A stretch of DNA of 64,000 nucleotides, taken from positions 4,774,001-4,838,000 of the forward strand of contig NZ_CP146022.1 of the NCBI RefSeq assembly GCF_036967205.1, given 5' to 3'. Position numbers and translations under genes: made by a program. The DNA comes from Streptomyces sp. Q6 (GTDB lineage Bacteria > Actinomycetota > Actinomycetes > Streptomycetales > Streptomycetaceae). This document shows positions 1 to 8,993 of the stretch, piece by piece; within the stretch, counting starts at the first letter, position 1, and each line of letters begins with the position of its first letter. The notes below the pieces were generated by a model, which was given only the letters and a program-made list of their open reading frames with translations, made no database searches and was not told the DNA's origin.

Positions 1-1420
1 GTACGTACGCCGCGTAGGACGCGGTCGTCGTCCAGGTCGCCGAGGTGGCGCCCGCCGCGGACGTGAACAGGGTGCCCTGGTCCGTGACGAGGTGCAGGGT
101 GCGGTTGGGGGCGCCCGCGACCTCCAGGCGCACGGTGACGGGCGCGTCGGGGGCGACGGCGAGGCGCTCGCCGAGGCCCGCGACCTCGCCCTTGCCGCCG
201 GTCGCGGTCAGGGTGACCTCGACGGCCGCGGACTCCGCCACGTACGAGCGGCCCGCCTTGATGCCCGCCTGGATCGCGTCCCGCGTCAGGTCGTCGGCCA
301 GGACCACCGTCTGGGGGCCGCCGATCCGGTCCGGGTCGCGGTGGGCGTCACTGTTGCCCATGGCCGGCAGCCAGGACCCCGTCCCCCGGGATCGGGCGTA
401 CGCGACGAGGGTGTTGTCCCAGTCGGCGAGGGAGATCTCGTCGTCCGGGGTGTACGGCCCGTTCCACACCTCCACCGCGTCCGCCTCGCCGAAGCCGAAC
501 TTCCAGCCGCAGCCGATGCAGGTGGCGTGCGGGTGGGCGGGGACGACGAGGCCGCCCGCGCGGCGGATCTGGTCGGCGTATCTGGCCCAGCGGTTGTCGC
601 GGGCCCGGTAGCGCCAGTCGACGAAGGTGCCGGGGTCGGTGCCGAGAGCGACGACGTGGCCGTTGCGGGTCGTGATCTCCTCGCCGAGCATGACCAGGAG
701 GTCGTCGCCCGCCACGTCCGCCCAGTGGGCTTGCGAGGCATGCGTGTTGTGGTCGGACGTGTTGATGAAGTCCAGGCCCGCCGCGCGGGCGAGCGCGCCG
801 ATCTCGGCCGGGGTGCGGCGCCCGTCCGAGTACCAGGAGTGCAGATGGCAGTCGCCCCGGTACCAGGCGCGGCCCCGGCCGCGGGCCCGCTCCGGCGGAT
901 AGCTCGGGCGCGGCGTCGCGCCGGACGCCCCGTGCGTGAGCGTCACCGTCACCTCGTACGGCAGACCCTCGGGCGCCACCGTGTACGGGCCGAGCGCGAT
1001 GTGCCAGGTGCCGGCCCGCACCGGGCCCGGGATGTAGCCGGGCGTCGCGTCGTCGGCGCGGACGAAGAACTCGGTGCGGGCGCCGCCCGACCAGCCGCGG
1101 AAGCCCTTGCCGCCGAGCGCCGTGCCGCGCTCGTCGAAGAGGCCGATGTCCAGCGCGTTGTTCTGCGTACCGGCCGGGACGGTGGCCTTCGTGTACGTGT
1201 AGGAGACCCTGATCTCCCGTACCCCGCGCGGCACTTCGACCGGCAGGTACACGAAGTCGGGGGCGCCCGGCGGCAGGGTGCCCTTGAGCGTCTTGGTGGA
1301 CTGCGAGCCGTCGGCGGCGCTGGCGAAGCTCATGGTGGTGAGCGTAAGCGCGGCGGCCGTACCGGTCACGAGCAACGCGCGTCTGCCCAGGGCGTGTTCG
1401 GGTGCGTCGTCTGTGCACAT
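1..1420 (-). CDS. Exported PHP-domain metallohydrolase, CehA/McbA-like (C-terminus outside window)
   Basis: Predicted exported metal-dependent hydrolase of the PHP family. The ATG at 1420 is followed by GRRALLVTG and a hydrophobic stretch ending in an Ala-rich cleavage region, a Tat/Sec-like signal peptide. Residues of roughly 35-150 form a beta-rich N-terminal region. Next comes the PHP signature: CHLHSWYSD (HxH metal ligands), then FINTSDHNTHAS, then a later His-rich PAHPHATC and GNSDAHRD. The frame stays open to base 1, so the C-terminus is missing. Substrate is unknown; PHP enzymes of this type act on phosphoesters or related bonds. It is transcribed alone, leftward, with a small exported-protein gene behind it. 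Family confidence is good; substrate cannot be named. Confidence 0.8.
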   Translation of the reverse strand, partial: MCTDDAPEHALGRRALLVTGTAAALTLTTMSFASAADGSQSTKTLKGTLPPGAPDFVYLPVEVPRGVREIRVSYTYTKATVPAGTQNNALDIGLFDERGTALGGKGFRGWSGGARTEFFVRADDATPGYIPGPVRAGTWHIALGPYTVAPEGLPYEVTVTLTHGASGATPRPSYPPERARGRGRAWYRGDCHLHSWYSDGRRTPAEIGALARAAGLDFINTSDHNTHASQAHWADVAGDDLLVMLGEEITTRNGHVVALGTDPGTFVDWRYRARDNRWARYADQIRRAGGLVVPAHPHATCIGCGWKFGFGEADAVEVWNGPYTPDDEISLADWDNTLVAYARSRGTGSWLPAMGNSDAHRDPDRIGGPQTVVLADDLTRDAIQAGIKAGRSYVAESAAVEVTLTATGGKGEVAGLGERLAVAPDAPVTVRLEVAGAPNRTLHLVTDQGTLFTSAAGATSATWTTTASYAAYV

Positions 1421-1507
1421 GTCGCGGCTCCCCAGAGTGTTGGATGTGGCGCGTGCAACTCTGGTATTGAGCCGTGAACTCCCTCCCAAGGGAAGGGGAG
1501 GGGCGGA

Positions 1508-1837
1508 TTACGACTTGCGGCGTCCGCGGAACAGGCCGGCGACGACCAGGACGACGACCACGACGAAGAGGATCAGGATCCAGCCCAGCACGCCGAGCGA
1601 GCCGCTCTTCTTCTTCTTGGACTTCTTCGGCTTGCTCCTGGTCACCGAGGACGACTTCTTCACCGGGTTCCTGGGCGCCGAGGCAGCGGAGGTGTGAGCG
1701 CCCGTGGCCTTCGAGGACCCCCAGGGCCCCGAGGACACCGCTGCCGGTGCGGTCGCCGACGCCGTCGCCGGGACCCCGCCCAGCAACAGGCCTCCGAGCA
1801 ACAGCAGTACGGTCATGGGACGCGTGCGAAGAAACAT
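1508..1837 (-). CDS. Small exported protein with C-terminal membrane anchor
   Basis: A 109-residue protein of unknown function. An N-terminal signal peptide (MFLRTRPMTVLLLLGGLLLGG, ending near TASA) is followed by a Ser/Ala-rich segment. A strongly basic stretch (KPKKSKKKK) precedes one transmembrane helix (LGWILILFVVVVVLVV) and an RGRRKS tail. ATG 1837 is preferred because a G-rich Shine-Dalgarno-like run lies about 7 nt upstream; a GTG at 1858 would add seven residues. The basic-TM-basic end could resemble a sortase-independent anchor. It is divergent from fbiC and probably shares its promoter region (1838-1931). Confidence 0.65.
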   Translation of the reverse strand: MFLRTRPMTVLLLLGGLLLGGVPATASATAPAAVSSGPWGSSKATGAHTSAASAPRNPVKKSSSVTRSKPKKSKKKKSGSLGVLGWILILFVVVVVLVVAGLFRGRRKS

Positions 1838-1931
1838 GACAAACCCCCCGTTGGTCACGACCCGGCGAGACTAGTACCGCTGGTCGGCTCCCGAAAGCCC
1901 CGCGGGAGAGATCCGCTCGTATGCTCGGTTC

Positions 1932-4541
1932 ATGAGTGATCCGGACGCCGTACCCCAGACGCCCCAGGCCGACCGTCCCACCGCCAACGCGATGCGCCGC
2001 GCGCTCAAACGGGCCAGAGACGGTGTCGCGCTCGACGTCACCGAGGCCGCCGTCCTCCTCCAGGCGCGCGGCACCGACCTGGACGACCTCACCGCGTCGG
2101 CCGCCCGGGTGCGGGACGCGGGCCTCGCGGCGGCGGGCAGGCCGGGCGTCATCACGTACAGCAAGAGCGTGTTCATCCCGCTCACCCGGCTGTGCCGCGA
2201 CAAGTGCCACTACTGCACGTTCGTGACGGTGCCCGGCAAGCTGCGCCGGGACGGGCACGGGATGTTCATGTCGCCGGACGAGGTCCTCGACATCGCGCGC
2301 AAGGGCGCCGAACTCGGCTGCAAGGAAGCCCTGATCACCCTGGGCGACAAGCCGGAGGACCGCTGGCCCGAGGCCCGCGAGTGGCTCGACGCGCACGGCT
2401 ACGACGACACGATCGCGTACGTGCGGGCCATATCGATCCGGATCCTGGAGGAGACGGGGCTGCTGCCGCACCTCAACCCCGGGGTCCTGTCCTGGACCGA
2501 CTTCCAGCGCCTGAAGCCGGTCGCGCCCAGCATGGGCATGATGCTGGAGACGACCGCCGAGCGCCTCTGGTCGGAGCCGGGCATGCCGCACTACGGCTCG
2601 CCCGACAAGGAACCGGCGGTGCGGGTGCGGGTGCTGGAGGACGCGGGCCGCTCGTCGGTCCCCTTCACCAGCGGGCTGCTCATCGGGATCGGGGAGACCT
2701 ACGAGGAGCGCGCCGAGTCGCTGTTCGCGCTGCGCCGCGTCGCGCGCTCGTACCACGGCGTCCAGGAACTGATCATCCAGAACTTCCGCGCGAAGCCGGA
2801 CACGGCGATGCGCGGCATGCCCGACGCCGACCTCGACGACCTCGTCGCGACGGTCGCCGTCGCCCGGCACATCATGGGCCCGTCGGGGAACCTCCAGGCC
2901 CCGCCGAACCTCGTCGACGGCGAGTACGCGCGGCTCATCGGCGCGGGCATCGACGACTGGGGCGGGGTGTCCCCGGTGACGATCGACCACGTGAACCCGG
3001 AGAAGCCCTGGCCCCGGCTGGACGAGCTGGCGCGGCGGTCGCGGGACGTCGGCTTCGAGCTGCGGGAACGGCTGTGCGTCTACCCGGAGTTCGTGACGCG
3101 CGGCGAACCGTGGCTCGACCCAAGGCTGCTCCCGCACGTCCGCGCGCTCGCCGACCCGGAGACCGGTCTCGCGATCGCGGACGCGCCGGTCGTCGGCCGG
3201 CCCTGGCAGGAGCCCGACGAGGGGTACGTCGCGTCGGCCTCGGGCCGCACCGACCTGCACCGCACCATCGACACCGAGGGCCGTACGTCGGATCGCCGCG
3301 ACGACTTCGACGAGGTGTACGGCGACTGGGAGGCGCTGCGCGAGCAGGCGGCGCCCGGCATGGTCGCGGAGCGCATCGACACGGATGTGCGCGAGGCGCT
3401 GGCGCAGGCCGCCGACGACCCGACGAAGCTCACCGACCCGCAGGCCCTGGCCCTGCTGCACGCGGACGGGCCCGCCCTCGACGCGCTGTGCGGTATCGCC
3501 GACGACATCCGTAGGTCGGTGGTCGGCGACGACGTCACGTACATCGTCACGCGGAACATCAACTTCACGAACGTCTGCTACACCGGCTGCCGCTTCTGCG
3601 CCTTCGCGCAGCGCCGCACGGACGCCGACGCGTACACGCTCTCGCTCGACCAGGTCGCGGACCGGGCCCAACAGGCCTGGGACGTCGGCGCGGTCGAGGT
3701 CTGCATGCAGGGCGGCATCCACCCGGACCTGCCGGGCACGGCCTACTTCGACATCGCGAAGGCCGTGAAGGCGCGCGTCCCCGGTATGCACGTGCACGCC
3801 TTCTCGCCGATGGAGGTCGTCAACGGCGCGACCCGCACCGGGATGTCGATCCGCGAGTGGCTGACCGCCGCCAAGGAGGCGGGCCTCGACTCGATCCCCG
3901 GCACGGCCGCCGAGATCCTCGACGACGAGGTCCGCTGGGTCCTCACCAAGGGCAAGCTGCCCACGGCGACCTGGATCGAGGTCGTGAAGACCGCCCACGA
4001 GCTGGGCATCCGTTCGTCCTCGACGATGATGTACGGGCATGTGGACCAGCCGCGCCACTGGCTCGGCCACTTCCGTACGCTCGCCGCGATCCAGCAGGAG
4101 ACCGGCGGCTTCACGGAGTTCGTGACGCTGCCGTTCATCCACACGAACGCGCCGGTGTACCTCGCGGGCATCGCCCGGCCGGGCCCGACGTCCCGGGACA
4201 ACCGGGCCGTCACCGCCATGGCGCGGGTCCTGCTCCACCCGCACATCCCGAACATCCAGACCAGCTGGGTGAAGCTCGGCACGCAGGGCGCGGCCGAGAT
4301 GCTCCGCTCGGGCGCCAACGACCTCGGCGGCACGCTGATGGAGGAGACCATCTCCCGGATGGCGGGCTCCTCGTACGGCTCGTACAAGTCGGTCAAGGAC
4401 CTGATCGCCGTGGCCGAGGCGGCGGGCCGCCCGGCGAAGCCCCGGACGACGCTGTACGGGTCCGTCCCGGACGAGCGGGTCCGGGCGGCGCTGGCGTCGG
4501 ACGGGCACCTGCCGGAACTGCTGCCGGTACTGGAGGGCTGA
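1932..4541 (+). CDS. fbiC: Bifunctional FO synthase (CofG/CofH fusion)
   Basis: Makes the deazaflavin FO from 5-amino-6-ribitylamino-uracil and tyrosine, the chromophore step of coenzyme F420 synthesis in the cytoplasm. The 869-residue protein carries two radical-SAM modules, as in actinobacterial FbiC. The CofG-like half has CRDKCHYC near residue 87. The CofH-like half has CYTGCRFC near residue 549. Both are CxxxCxxC cluster-binding motifs. Length matches the fused actinobacterial enzyme; archaea keep the halves separate. No clear Shine-Dalgarno precedes the ATG at 1932, so the message may be leaderless. It stands alone, divergent from the small exported gene and convergent with the AraC gene. 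Confidence 0.96.
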   Translation: MSDPDAVPQTPQADRPTANAMRRALKRARDGVALDVTEAAVLLQARGTDLDDLTASAARVRDAGLAAAGRPGVITYSKSVFIPLTRLCRDKCHYCTFVTVPGKLRRDGHGMFMSPDEVLDIARKGAELGCKEALITLGDKPEDRWPEAREWLDAHGYDDTIAYVRAISIRILEETGLLPHLNPGVLSWTDFQRLKPVAPSMGMMLETTAERLWSEPGMPHYGSPDKEPAVRVRVLEDAGRSSVPFTSGLLIGIGETYEERAESLFALRRVARSYHGVQELIIQNFRAKPDTAMRGMPDADLDDLVATVAVARHIMGPSGNLQAPPNLVDGEYARLIGAGIDDWGGVSPVTIDHVNPEKPWPRLDELARRSRDVGFELRERLCVYPEFVTRGEPWLDPRLLPHVRALADPETGLAIADAPVVGRPWQEPDEGYVASASGRTDLHRTIDTEGRTSDRRDDFDEVYGDWEALREQAAPGMVAERIDTDVREALAQAADDPTKLTDPQALALLHADGPALDALCGIADDIRRSVVGDDVTYIVTRNINFTNVCYTGCRFCAFAQRRTDADAYTLSLDQVADRAQQAWDVGAVEVCMQGGIHPDLPGTAYFDIAKAVKARVPGMHVHAFSPMEVVNGATRTGMSIREWLTAAKEAGLDSIPGTAAEILDDEVRWVLTKGKLPTATWIEVVKTAHELGIRSSSTMMYGHVDQPRHWLGHFRTLAAIQQETGGFTEFVTLPFIHTNAPVYLAGIARPGPTSRDNRAVTAMARVLLHPHIPNIQTSWVKLGTQGAAEMLRSGANDLGGTLMEETISRMAGSSYGSYKSVKDLIAVAEAAGRPAKPRTTLYGSVPDERVRAALASDGHLPELLPVLEG

Positions 4542-4772
4542 GGAGCGGGTGCGGGCCCGGGGCCGGCGCCGCTGACAGGGTGGGCGGGCGCCGGGCTCGG
4601 GATGTGCGGGGCCTCGCTGTGCGCCCGCACTCGCATCCGCATCCGACCGGGGAGATGGGGCGGCGGATGGGCGGCGCCGACACTGCCCATCGGCCACACC
4701 TCCCGTGCAAGGGGCGGCACCAGGACCATACGGTGGGCGCCGGGGCGTGGCTCGCCGCTCCGCGCACGGCCG

Positions 4773-5783
4773 TTATCCGGTTCGCGCGGCACCCGGCGGG
4801 CCGGCCAGCGTCCGGGACGGGGTCTCCCCGAAGCGGGTCCGGTAGCGCCGCGCGAACCGGCCCAGGTGGGCGAAGCCCCAGCGGTACGCGACCTCGGTGA
4901 CGGTGACCTCCCCGGGCGCGGCGGTGCGCAGCACCATCCGTACGTGCTGGAGCCGCACCTCGTGCACGTATCCCATGGGCGTCATCCTCAGCTGCGTACG
5001 GAACGCCTCTTGCAGGGTGCGCAGGCTGACCTGGGCGACGGCGGCGAGCCGGTTCGCGTCCCACGCTTCGGCCGGACTGTCGCGCACGGCGTCCATGACC
5101 CGGCGGACGGCGGTGGTGGACATGGCGGTCGGCGGTGCGTCCAGGGCGTCGCGGTACCGGTGGTCGGTGGCCAGCAACAGGCCCTCCAGCAGGGTCTGTT
5201 CGAGGCGTCCGCGAATCATGGGGCTCTGCAACAGGCCCCCCGGGTTGTTCGCGTCGAGTGCGGTCCAGCGGGCCAGCGCGGCCCAACTGCCGCCCGTACC
5301 GGCGGAGATGGGGAAGGAGCGGCGGAAGCCGATGTCGCGGCGGACCGGTCTGCCGAGCATGGCCTCCAGCTGCCGGTGCATCGCCGCCCTGTCGACCTTG
5401 ATGGTGAGGGTGTCGCAGTCCGGCGAGAAGTCGCCGACCCGGAAATCGGCCGTGGGGTTGAGCATGCCCCCGGTGCGGGCCGACACCTGGGTGCGGACCT
5501 CCGGGCCCTGGCCGATGCCGAAGGAGCCCGTCGTCGGCGCCACGATGTGGTAGCCGCCCAGCTCAGGGATGTACGCCGTGATGGAGGCGCCGAACGACAT
5601 GCGCCCCAGCGTCACACCGCCCAGCGGTACGACCTCGGCGTCGAGGGCGAAGTCCGCCGCTGCCGGGGTGTCCAGCTCCATGTCGTAGAACTGCTGCGAC
5701 AGCACGGCTCGCGCCTCGTCCACCGAGCGGGTGGCGAAGCGGTTGACCACGGTCGCAGGGCCCTGTCCCTTGTCCGCGTCCAT
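4773..5783 (-). CDS. AraC-family transcriptional regulator
   Basis: DNA-binding regulator of 336 residues. Residues of about 1-210 form an AraC-binding-like sensory region. The C-terminal 100 residues hold two helix-turn-helix motifs (ANRLAAVAQVSLRTLQEAF, then VTEVAYRWGFAHLGRFARRY). The order and the FxxxxRYRxxFGxxPSR ending are typical of the family. No ligand can be inferred. It is convergent with fbiC; the next gene upstream is the divergent dehalogenase 250 bp away, with a DUF397-like remnant between, so the dehalogenase is only a weak candidate target. Confidence 0.85.
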   Translation of the reverse strand: MDADKGQGPATVVNRFATRSVDEARAVLSQQFYDMELDTPAAADFALDAEVVPLGGVTLGRMSFGASITAYIPELGGYHIVAPTTGSFGIGQGPEVRTQVSARTGGMLNPTADFRVGDFSPDCDTLTIKVDRAAMHRQLEAMLGRPVRRDIGFRRSFPISAGTGGSWAALARWTALDANNPGGLLQSPMIRGRLEQTLLEGLLLATDHRYRDALDAPPTAMSTTAVRRVMDAVRDSPAEAWDANRLAAVAQVSLRTLQEAFRTQLRMTPMGYVHEVRLQHVRMVLRTAAPGEVTVTEVAYRWGFAHLGRFARRYRTRFGETPSRTLAGPPGAARTG

Positions 5784-5823
5784 GAGGCAAGGATGCCCCG
5801 CACGACCGGGCGGCAGGATTGTT

Positions 5824-5913
5824 TCAGGGCAAGTTCTGCCTGATCGAGTCCAGGAACGTCCGGGCGGTGACGGTGATGCCGGGGCCGGCGTCGGGGGTGT
5901 GCCCGGTGCGGAA
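5824..5913 (-). pseudogene. Possible DUF397 C-terminal remnant
   Basis: Read on the minus strand, this stretch encodes HTPDAGPGITVTARTFLDSI followed by a stop. It lines up with the C-terminus of the intact DUF397 protein at 7868-8104 (HTPDTSPTFKVTAAAWAAFL). No DUF397 N-terminal WxKSSYS motif or plausible start is visible upstream. It looks like the tail of a decayed DUF397 gene left between the AraC and dehalogenase genes. The match is short, so confidence is modest. Confidence 0.4.
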
Positions 5914-6030
5914 GGCGAGCCCGTTCGAAGAAAGTCGTCGGTGGGCTGTCACAGCCGGGGATCCGCCGGTGTCCAACCCCGGTGAAGGCGCGACAGGGCG
6001 CCCTTCCCCCGTCCGACGAAAGGCACGCAG

Positions 6031-6957
6031 ATGTCGACCGGCCCCCGTGACACCGACGCCGCCCGCACGACCCGCACCGTCCCCGTCCTCGACTCCTTCA
6101 TGTCCTACGTGGACGGGGGCCGGGCCGACGCGGGCGCCCCGCCCGTCGTCCTCCTGCACGGCAACCCCACCTCCTCCCACCTGTGGCGCGGTGTCCTGCC
6201 GTACCTCACGGGGGAGACCCGGGTCCTCGCGCCCGACCTCATCGGCATGGGCGCGTCCGGCAAGCCCGACAGCGACTACCGGTTCGCGGACCACGCCCGC
6301 TACCTGGACGCCTGGCTCGACGCGGTCGGCCTCGACGCCGCCGTGTTCGTCGGGCACGACTGGGGCGGCGCCCTCGCCATGGACCTCGCGGCGCGCCGCC
6401 CCGGGCGGGTGCGCGGCCTGGCGCTCGTCGAGACCTTCCTGCGGCCGCTGACGATGGCCGAACTCCCGCCGCTCGGTCAGCAGTTGTTCCGCGACTTCCG
6501 CACCCCCGGCAAGGGCGAGGAGATGATCCTGCGGGACAACATGTTCATCGAGTTCAACCTGCCGCACGGCATCGCCCACCTGTCCCCCGAGGACCACGAC
6601 GTGTACCGCGCCCCGTACCCGACCGAGGCCTCCCGCAAGCCGCTGCTCGTGTGGCCCCGCGAGATCCCGTTCGACGGCGAGCCCGCCGACGTGCACGCCC
6701 GCATGGTCGCGTACGGCGCGTGGCTCTCCTCGCCCGAGTCGGCCGGGGTGCCGAAGCTGGTGATGCACGGCGAGGGCGGGATCGGCATGGGCTCGGCGGA
6801 CGCCGTCGCCTGGGCGCGGGAGACGTTCACGAACGTCGAGACCGCGAGCATCGGCGTCGCCGGGCACCACGCCCCGGAGGACCGGCCGGACGAGATCGGC
6901 GCCGCCGTCCGCGACTGGCTGCGCCGGCACGCCGCCGCACGCACACTGTCCGCATGA
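6031..6957 (+). CDS. Haloalkane dehalogenase (alpha/beta hydrolase)
   Basis: Predicted to hydrolyse carbon-halogen bonds of haloalkanes to alcohols, in the cytoplasm. The 308-residue protein has the DhaA-type layout: HGNPTSSHLWR near residue 43 (Asn for halide/oxyanion), the nucleophile elbow VGHDWGG with Asp about 110 and the adjacent Trp, VETFLRP with Glu about 134 at the acid position used by DhaA, and the catalytic His in AGHHAPEDRPDEIG near 279. This resembles the HLD-II subgroup; luciferase-like relatives share the fold, so substrate is an inference. Its TGA overlaps the ATG of the sigma-factor gene, suggesting translational coupling. Confidence 0.85.
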   Translation: MSTGPRDTDAARTTRTVPVLDSFMSYVDGGRADAGAPPVVLLHGNPTSSHLWRGVLPYLTGETRVLAPDLIGMGASGKPDSDYRFADHARYLDAWLDAVGLDAAVFVGHDWGGALAMDLAARRPGRVRGLALVETFLRPLTMAELPPLGQQLFRDFRTPGKGEEMILRDNMFIEFNLPHGIAHLSPEDHDVYRAPYPTEASRKPLLVWPREIPFDGEPADVHARMVAYGAWLSSPESAGVPKLVMHGEGGIGMGSADAVAWARETFTNVETASIGVAGHHAPEDRPDEIGAAVRDWLRRHAAARTLSA

Positions 6958-7853
6958 GCGACGACACCGCCGAGCAGGCGCCGCGGCCCCAGGTGGCCGA
7001 CCCCGAACTCCTCGCGGAGGAGCGTGCGTTGGTGGCACGGGCCGTCGACGGTGACAAGGGCGCCCTGGAGGACGTCGTGCGGAGGCTCCAGGATCCCCTG
7101 TACCGGCTGGCCCTGCGCATGACGTGGCGGCCCGCCGACGCCGAGGACGCCGCGCAGGAGATCCTGATCCGCGTCGTCACCCGGCTCGCCACCTGGCGGG
7201 CCGAGGCGCGGCTGCTCACCTGGGCCTACCGCGTCGGCGTCAACTACCTTCTGAACCTGAAGCGGCGCACCCCGCAGGAGGCTGCGGGGCTGAGCCTCGA
7301 CGCGTTCGGCGAGGACCTCGTCGCCGGGCTCGCCCCGCAGGACTACGCGGGCCCCGACGCCGAACTCCTCGCCCGCGAGGTCCGGTTGACGTGCACCCAG
7401 GCGATGCTCCAGTGCCTGGAGCGCGGCGAGCGCGTCGCCTACGTCCTCGCCGAGGTCTTCGGCCTCCCGTCGGCGGACGCCGCCTGGGTCCTCGACGTCT
7501 CACCGGCCTCCTACCGCAAGCGACTCGAACGCGCCCGTACGCGACTGCGCTCCTTCATGGACGCCACGTGCGGGCTCGCCGACCCGAAGGCGCCGTGCCG
7601 GTGCGCGCGCCGGGTCGCCCCGGCGGTGGCGTCGGGCCGCGTCGACCCGCGCCGCCCCGCCCTCGCGACCCATCCGGTCACCCCGGGCGGCCGTGATCTG
7701 TCCCAGGCGTCCGCCCAGATGGGCCGCCTGCACGACGCGGCGACGGTCCTGCGCTCGCACCCGGACTACGCGGCGCCCCGGGCCAGGACGGACGCGATCG
7801 TGGCGCTGCTCGACTCGGGCCGCTTCCCGCTCCTGACGGGCCCGGGGGAGTAG
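6954..7853 (+). CDS. ECF-type RNA polymerase sigma factor with Cys-containing C-terminal extension
   Basis: A 299-residue sigma-70 family factor. Region 2 is at about 40-100 (ALRMTWRPADAEDAAQEI, then WRAEARLLTWAYRVGVNYLL). Region 4 is at about 150-200 (RVAYVLAEVFGLPSADAAWV, then SPASYRKRLERARTRL). A C-terminal extension of about 95 residues contains CGLADPKAPCRCARRV, a Cys-rich patch seen in a recognisable group of actinobacterial ECF factors. ATG 6954 overlaps the dehalogenase stop by four bases. No anti-sigma gene is adjacent, so control may reside in the extension. Regulon unknown. Confidence 0.85.
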   Translation: MSDDTAEQAPRPQVADPELLAEERALVARAVDGDKGALEDVVRRLQDPLYRLALRMTWRPADAEDAAQEILIRVVTRLATWRAEARLLTWAYRVGVNYLLNLKRRTPQEAAGLSLDAFGEDLVAGLAPQDYAGPDAELLAREVRLTCTQAMLQCLERGERVAYVLAEVFGLPSADAAWVLDVSPASYRKRLERARTRLRSFMDATCGLADPKAPCRCARRVAPAVASGRVDPRRPALATHPVTPGGRDLSQASAQMGRLHDAATVLRSHPDYAAPRARTDAIVALLDSGRFPLLTGPGE

Positions 7854-7867
7854 CGCCTCAGGGGGCT

Positions 7868-8104
7868 CTATGCCAGTGAGCCGAGGAAGGCGGCCCACGC
7901 GGCTGCGGTGACCTTGAAGGTGGGGCTGGTGTCGGGCGTGTGCTTGGAGTCGCGGAGGTGGATGTGGTGGGGGGTGGCGGCCGCCTCCAGGCATTCGCCT
8001 TCGCCGCCGCTGTAGCTGGACTTGGTCCACTGGAGGGCGGCTTCCAGGCATTCGCCCTGGTCGCCGCTGTAGCTGGACTTGAACCAGTGGGGGTCCGTGC
8101 TCAT
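7868..8104 (-). CDS. DUF397 protein with a duplicated N-terminal motif
   Basis: A 78-residue DUF397 protein, a small partner normally encoded beside XRE/DUF5753 regulators in Streptomyces (WhiJ/BldB-type systems). The family motif WxKSSYSG...GECLEAA occurs twice (HWFKSSYSGDQGECLEAALQ, then WTKSSYSGGEGECLEAAATP), followed by the usual RDSKHTPD...W..FL ending. The doubled motif is unusual. The start overlaps the stop of the XRE gene by four bases (ATGA), so the two are translated together. DUF397 proteins have been proposed to act with their XRE partner as toxin-antitoxin-like or developmental switches. Confidence 0.88.
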   Translation of the reverse strand: MSTDPHWFKSSYSGDQGECLEAALQWTKSSYSGGEGECLEAAATPHHIHLRDSKHTPDTSPTFKVTAAAWAAFLGSLA

Positions 8105-8910
8105 AGTTCCCGCGCCACCTTTTCGATCAGTGTTGCGGACTCCTCGGAGTTGAGAGCCTGCGTGCGCAGGATGCCATATTTGCCGAACAGGTCTCCCAGG
8201 TCAGGCTGTTCGGTGACGAAGTAGCCGCCGCTTGGGCCTTCGATGTAGGCGAGTTGAGTTCGCTTCGCCGTTTCCAGGAGGATCATGGGGCCGTTCAGTC
8301 CCGCATGGTTCTCACGGGCATGCGGCATCACCTGAATCTCGACGTTGCGCAGGCCACCGACGTCCAGGAGGTGGAGCAGCTGCTCCCGCAGGACGTCCGT
8401 TCCGCCCAAGGGCTTGGTGAGTGCCGACTCCTCGATCACGTAGCTGACGGCCGCCTGCGGCTTGCGACTGAACAGCTCCTGGCGCGCCAGGCGTTCGGCC
8501 AGCCGCTGCTCGATCTCGTCGTCTTCCAGCATCGGGCAGCGGTTGCTGATGTAGACGGCGCGGGCGTACCCCTCCGTTTGCAGCGAGCCGGGGACGATGT
8601 GGTTCTGGAACACATACAGCGCGTGCGCCTTCTTCTCCTCCGCCAGGTAGTCCTCGGTCCACGGCCGCAGCCCGCCCTGCCCGAACTCCTTGCCGGCCAC
8701 GGCCTGAAGTGCGCCTTGCGCGTCCAGCGCCTGCTCCGCCAGTTCGACGAGGCGGCCCTTCGGCGGACGCTCCCCGCGCTCCACCATCGCCACCTGCGAC
8801 TTGGAGTACCCGACGTGTCTGCCGAGGGTCTCCATCGTCATCCCGGCCCGCTCGCGGTGGAACCGCAACAGCGCCCCGAATGCCTTCGACCCGCGTTCCC
8901 CGAAGTGCAC
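8101..8910 (-). CDS. XRE-family regulator with DUF5753 domain (partner of DUF397)
   Basis: A 269-residue regulator. The N-terminal helix-turn-helix (FHRERAGMTMETLGRHVGYS, then KSQVAMVERGERPPKGRL) is followed by a DUF5753-type region of about 180 residues (VPGSLQTEGYARAVY, RQELFSRKPQAAVSYVIEES, NVEIQVMPH, YIEGPSGGY). The GTG at 8910 is chosen because GGGGAGG sits 6 nt upstream; longer TTG starts would run into the divergent ATPase gene. It forms an operon with the DUF397 gene (ATGA overlap) and is divergent from an anti-sigma-like ATPase. This three-gene layout is a recurrent Streptomyces arrangement. Confidence 0.88.
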   Translation of the reverse strand: MHFGERGSKAFGALLRFHRERAGMTMETLGRHVGYSKSQVAMVERGERPPKGRLVELAEQALDAQGALQAVAGKEFGQGGLRPWTEDYLAEEKKAHALYVFQNHIVPGSLQTEGYARAVYISNRCPMLEDDEIEQRLAERLARQELFSRKPQAAVSYVIEESALTKPLGGTDVLREQLLHLLDVGGLRNVEIQVMPHARENHAGLNGPMILLETAKRTQLAYIEGPSGGYFVTEQPDLGDLFGKYGILRTQALNSEESATLIEKVAREL

Positions 8911-8973
8911 AACGGCCTCCCCAAGTGCACAGCCCCGCACGGACGTTGCGTAACCCTGGTCACAGTATGTGAC
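8898..8973. promoter_or_regulatory. Divergent control region: direct repeat plus 15-bp palindrome
   Basis: Between the leftward XRE gene and the rightward ATPase gene there is a perfect palindrome, GTCACAGTATGTGAC, at 8959-8973 (6-bp arms, 3-bp centre). A near-direct repeat covers the XRE start: CCCCGAAGTGCAC at 8898-8910 and CCCCAAGTGCAC at 8919-8930. These are natural candidates for binding by the XRE protein and could control both directions. Inference from position and symmetry only. Confidence 0.5.
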
Positions 8974-8993
8974 GACCCGGAACGCTGTGCAGC

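Noticed and set aside
348-4697. Very long open frame antisense to fbiC
   Set aside because: Codon-phase GC bias and protein sense belong to fbiC on the plus strand; the antisense product is Arg/Val/Asp-rich low-complexity sequence without domains.
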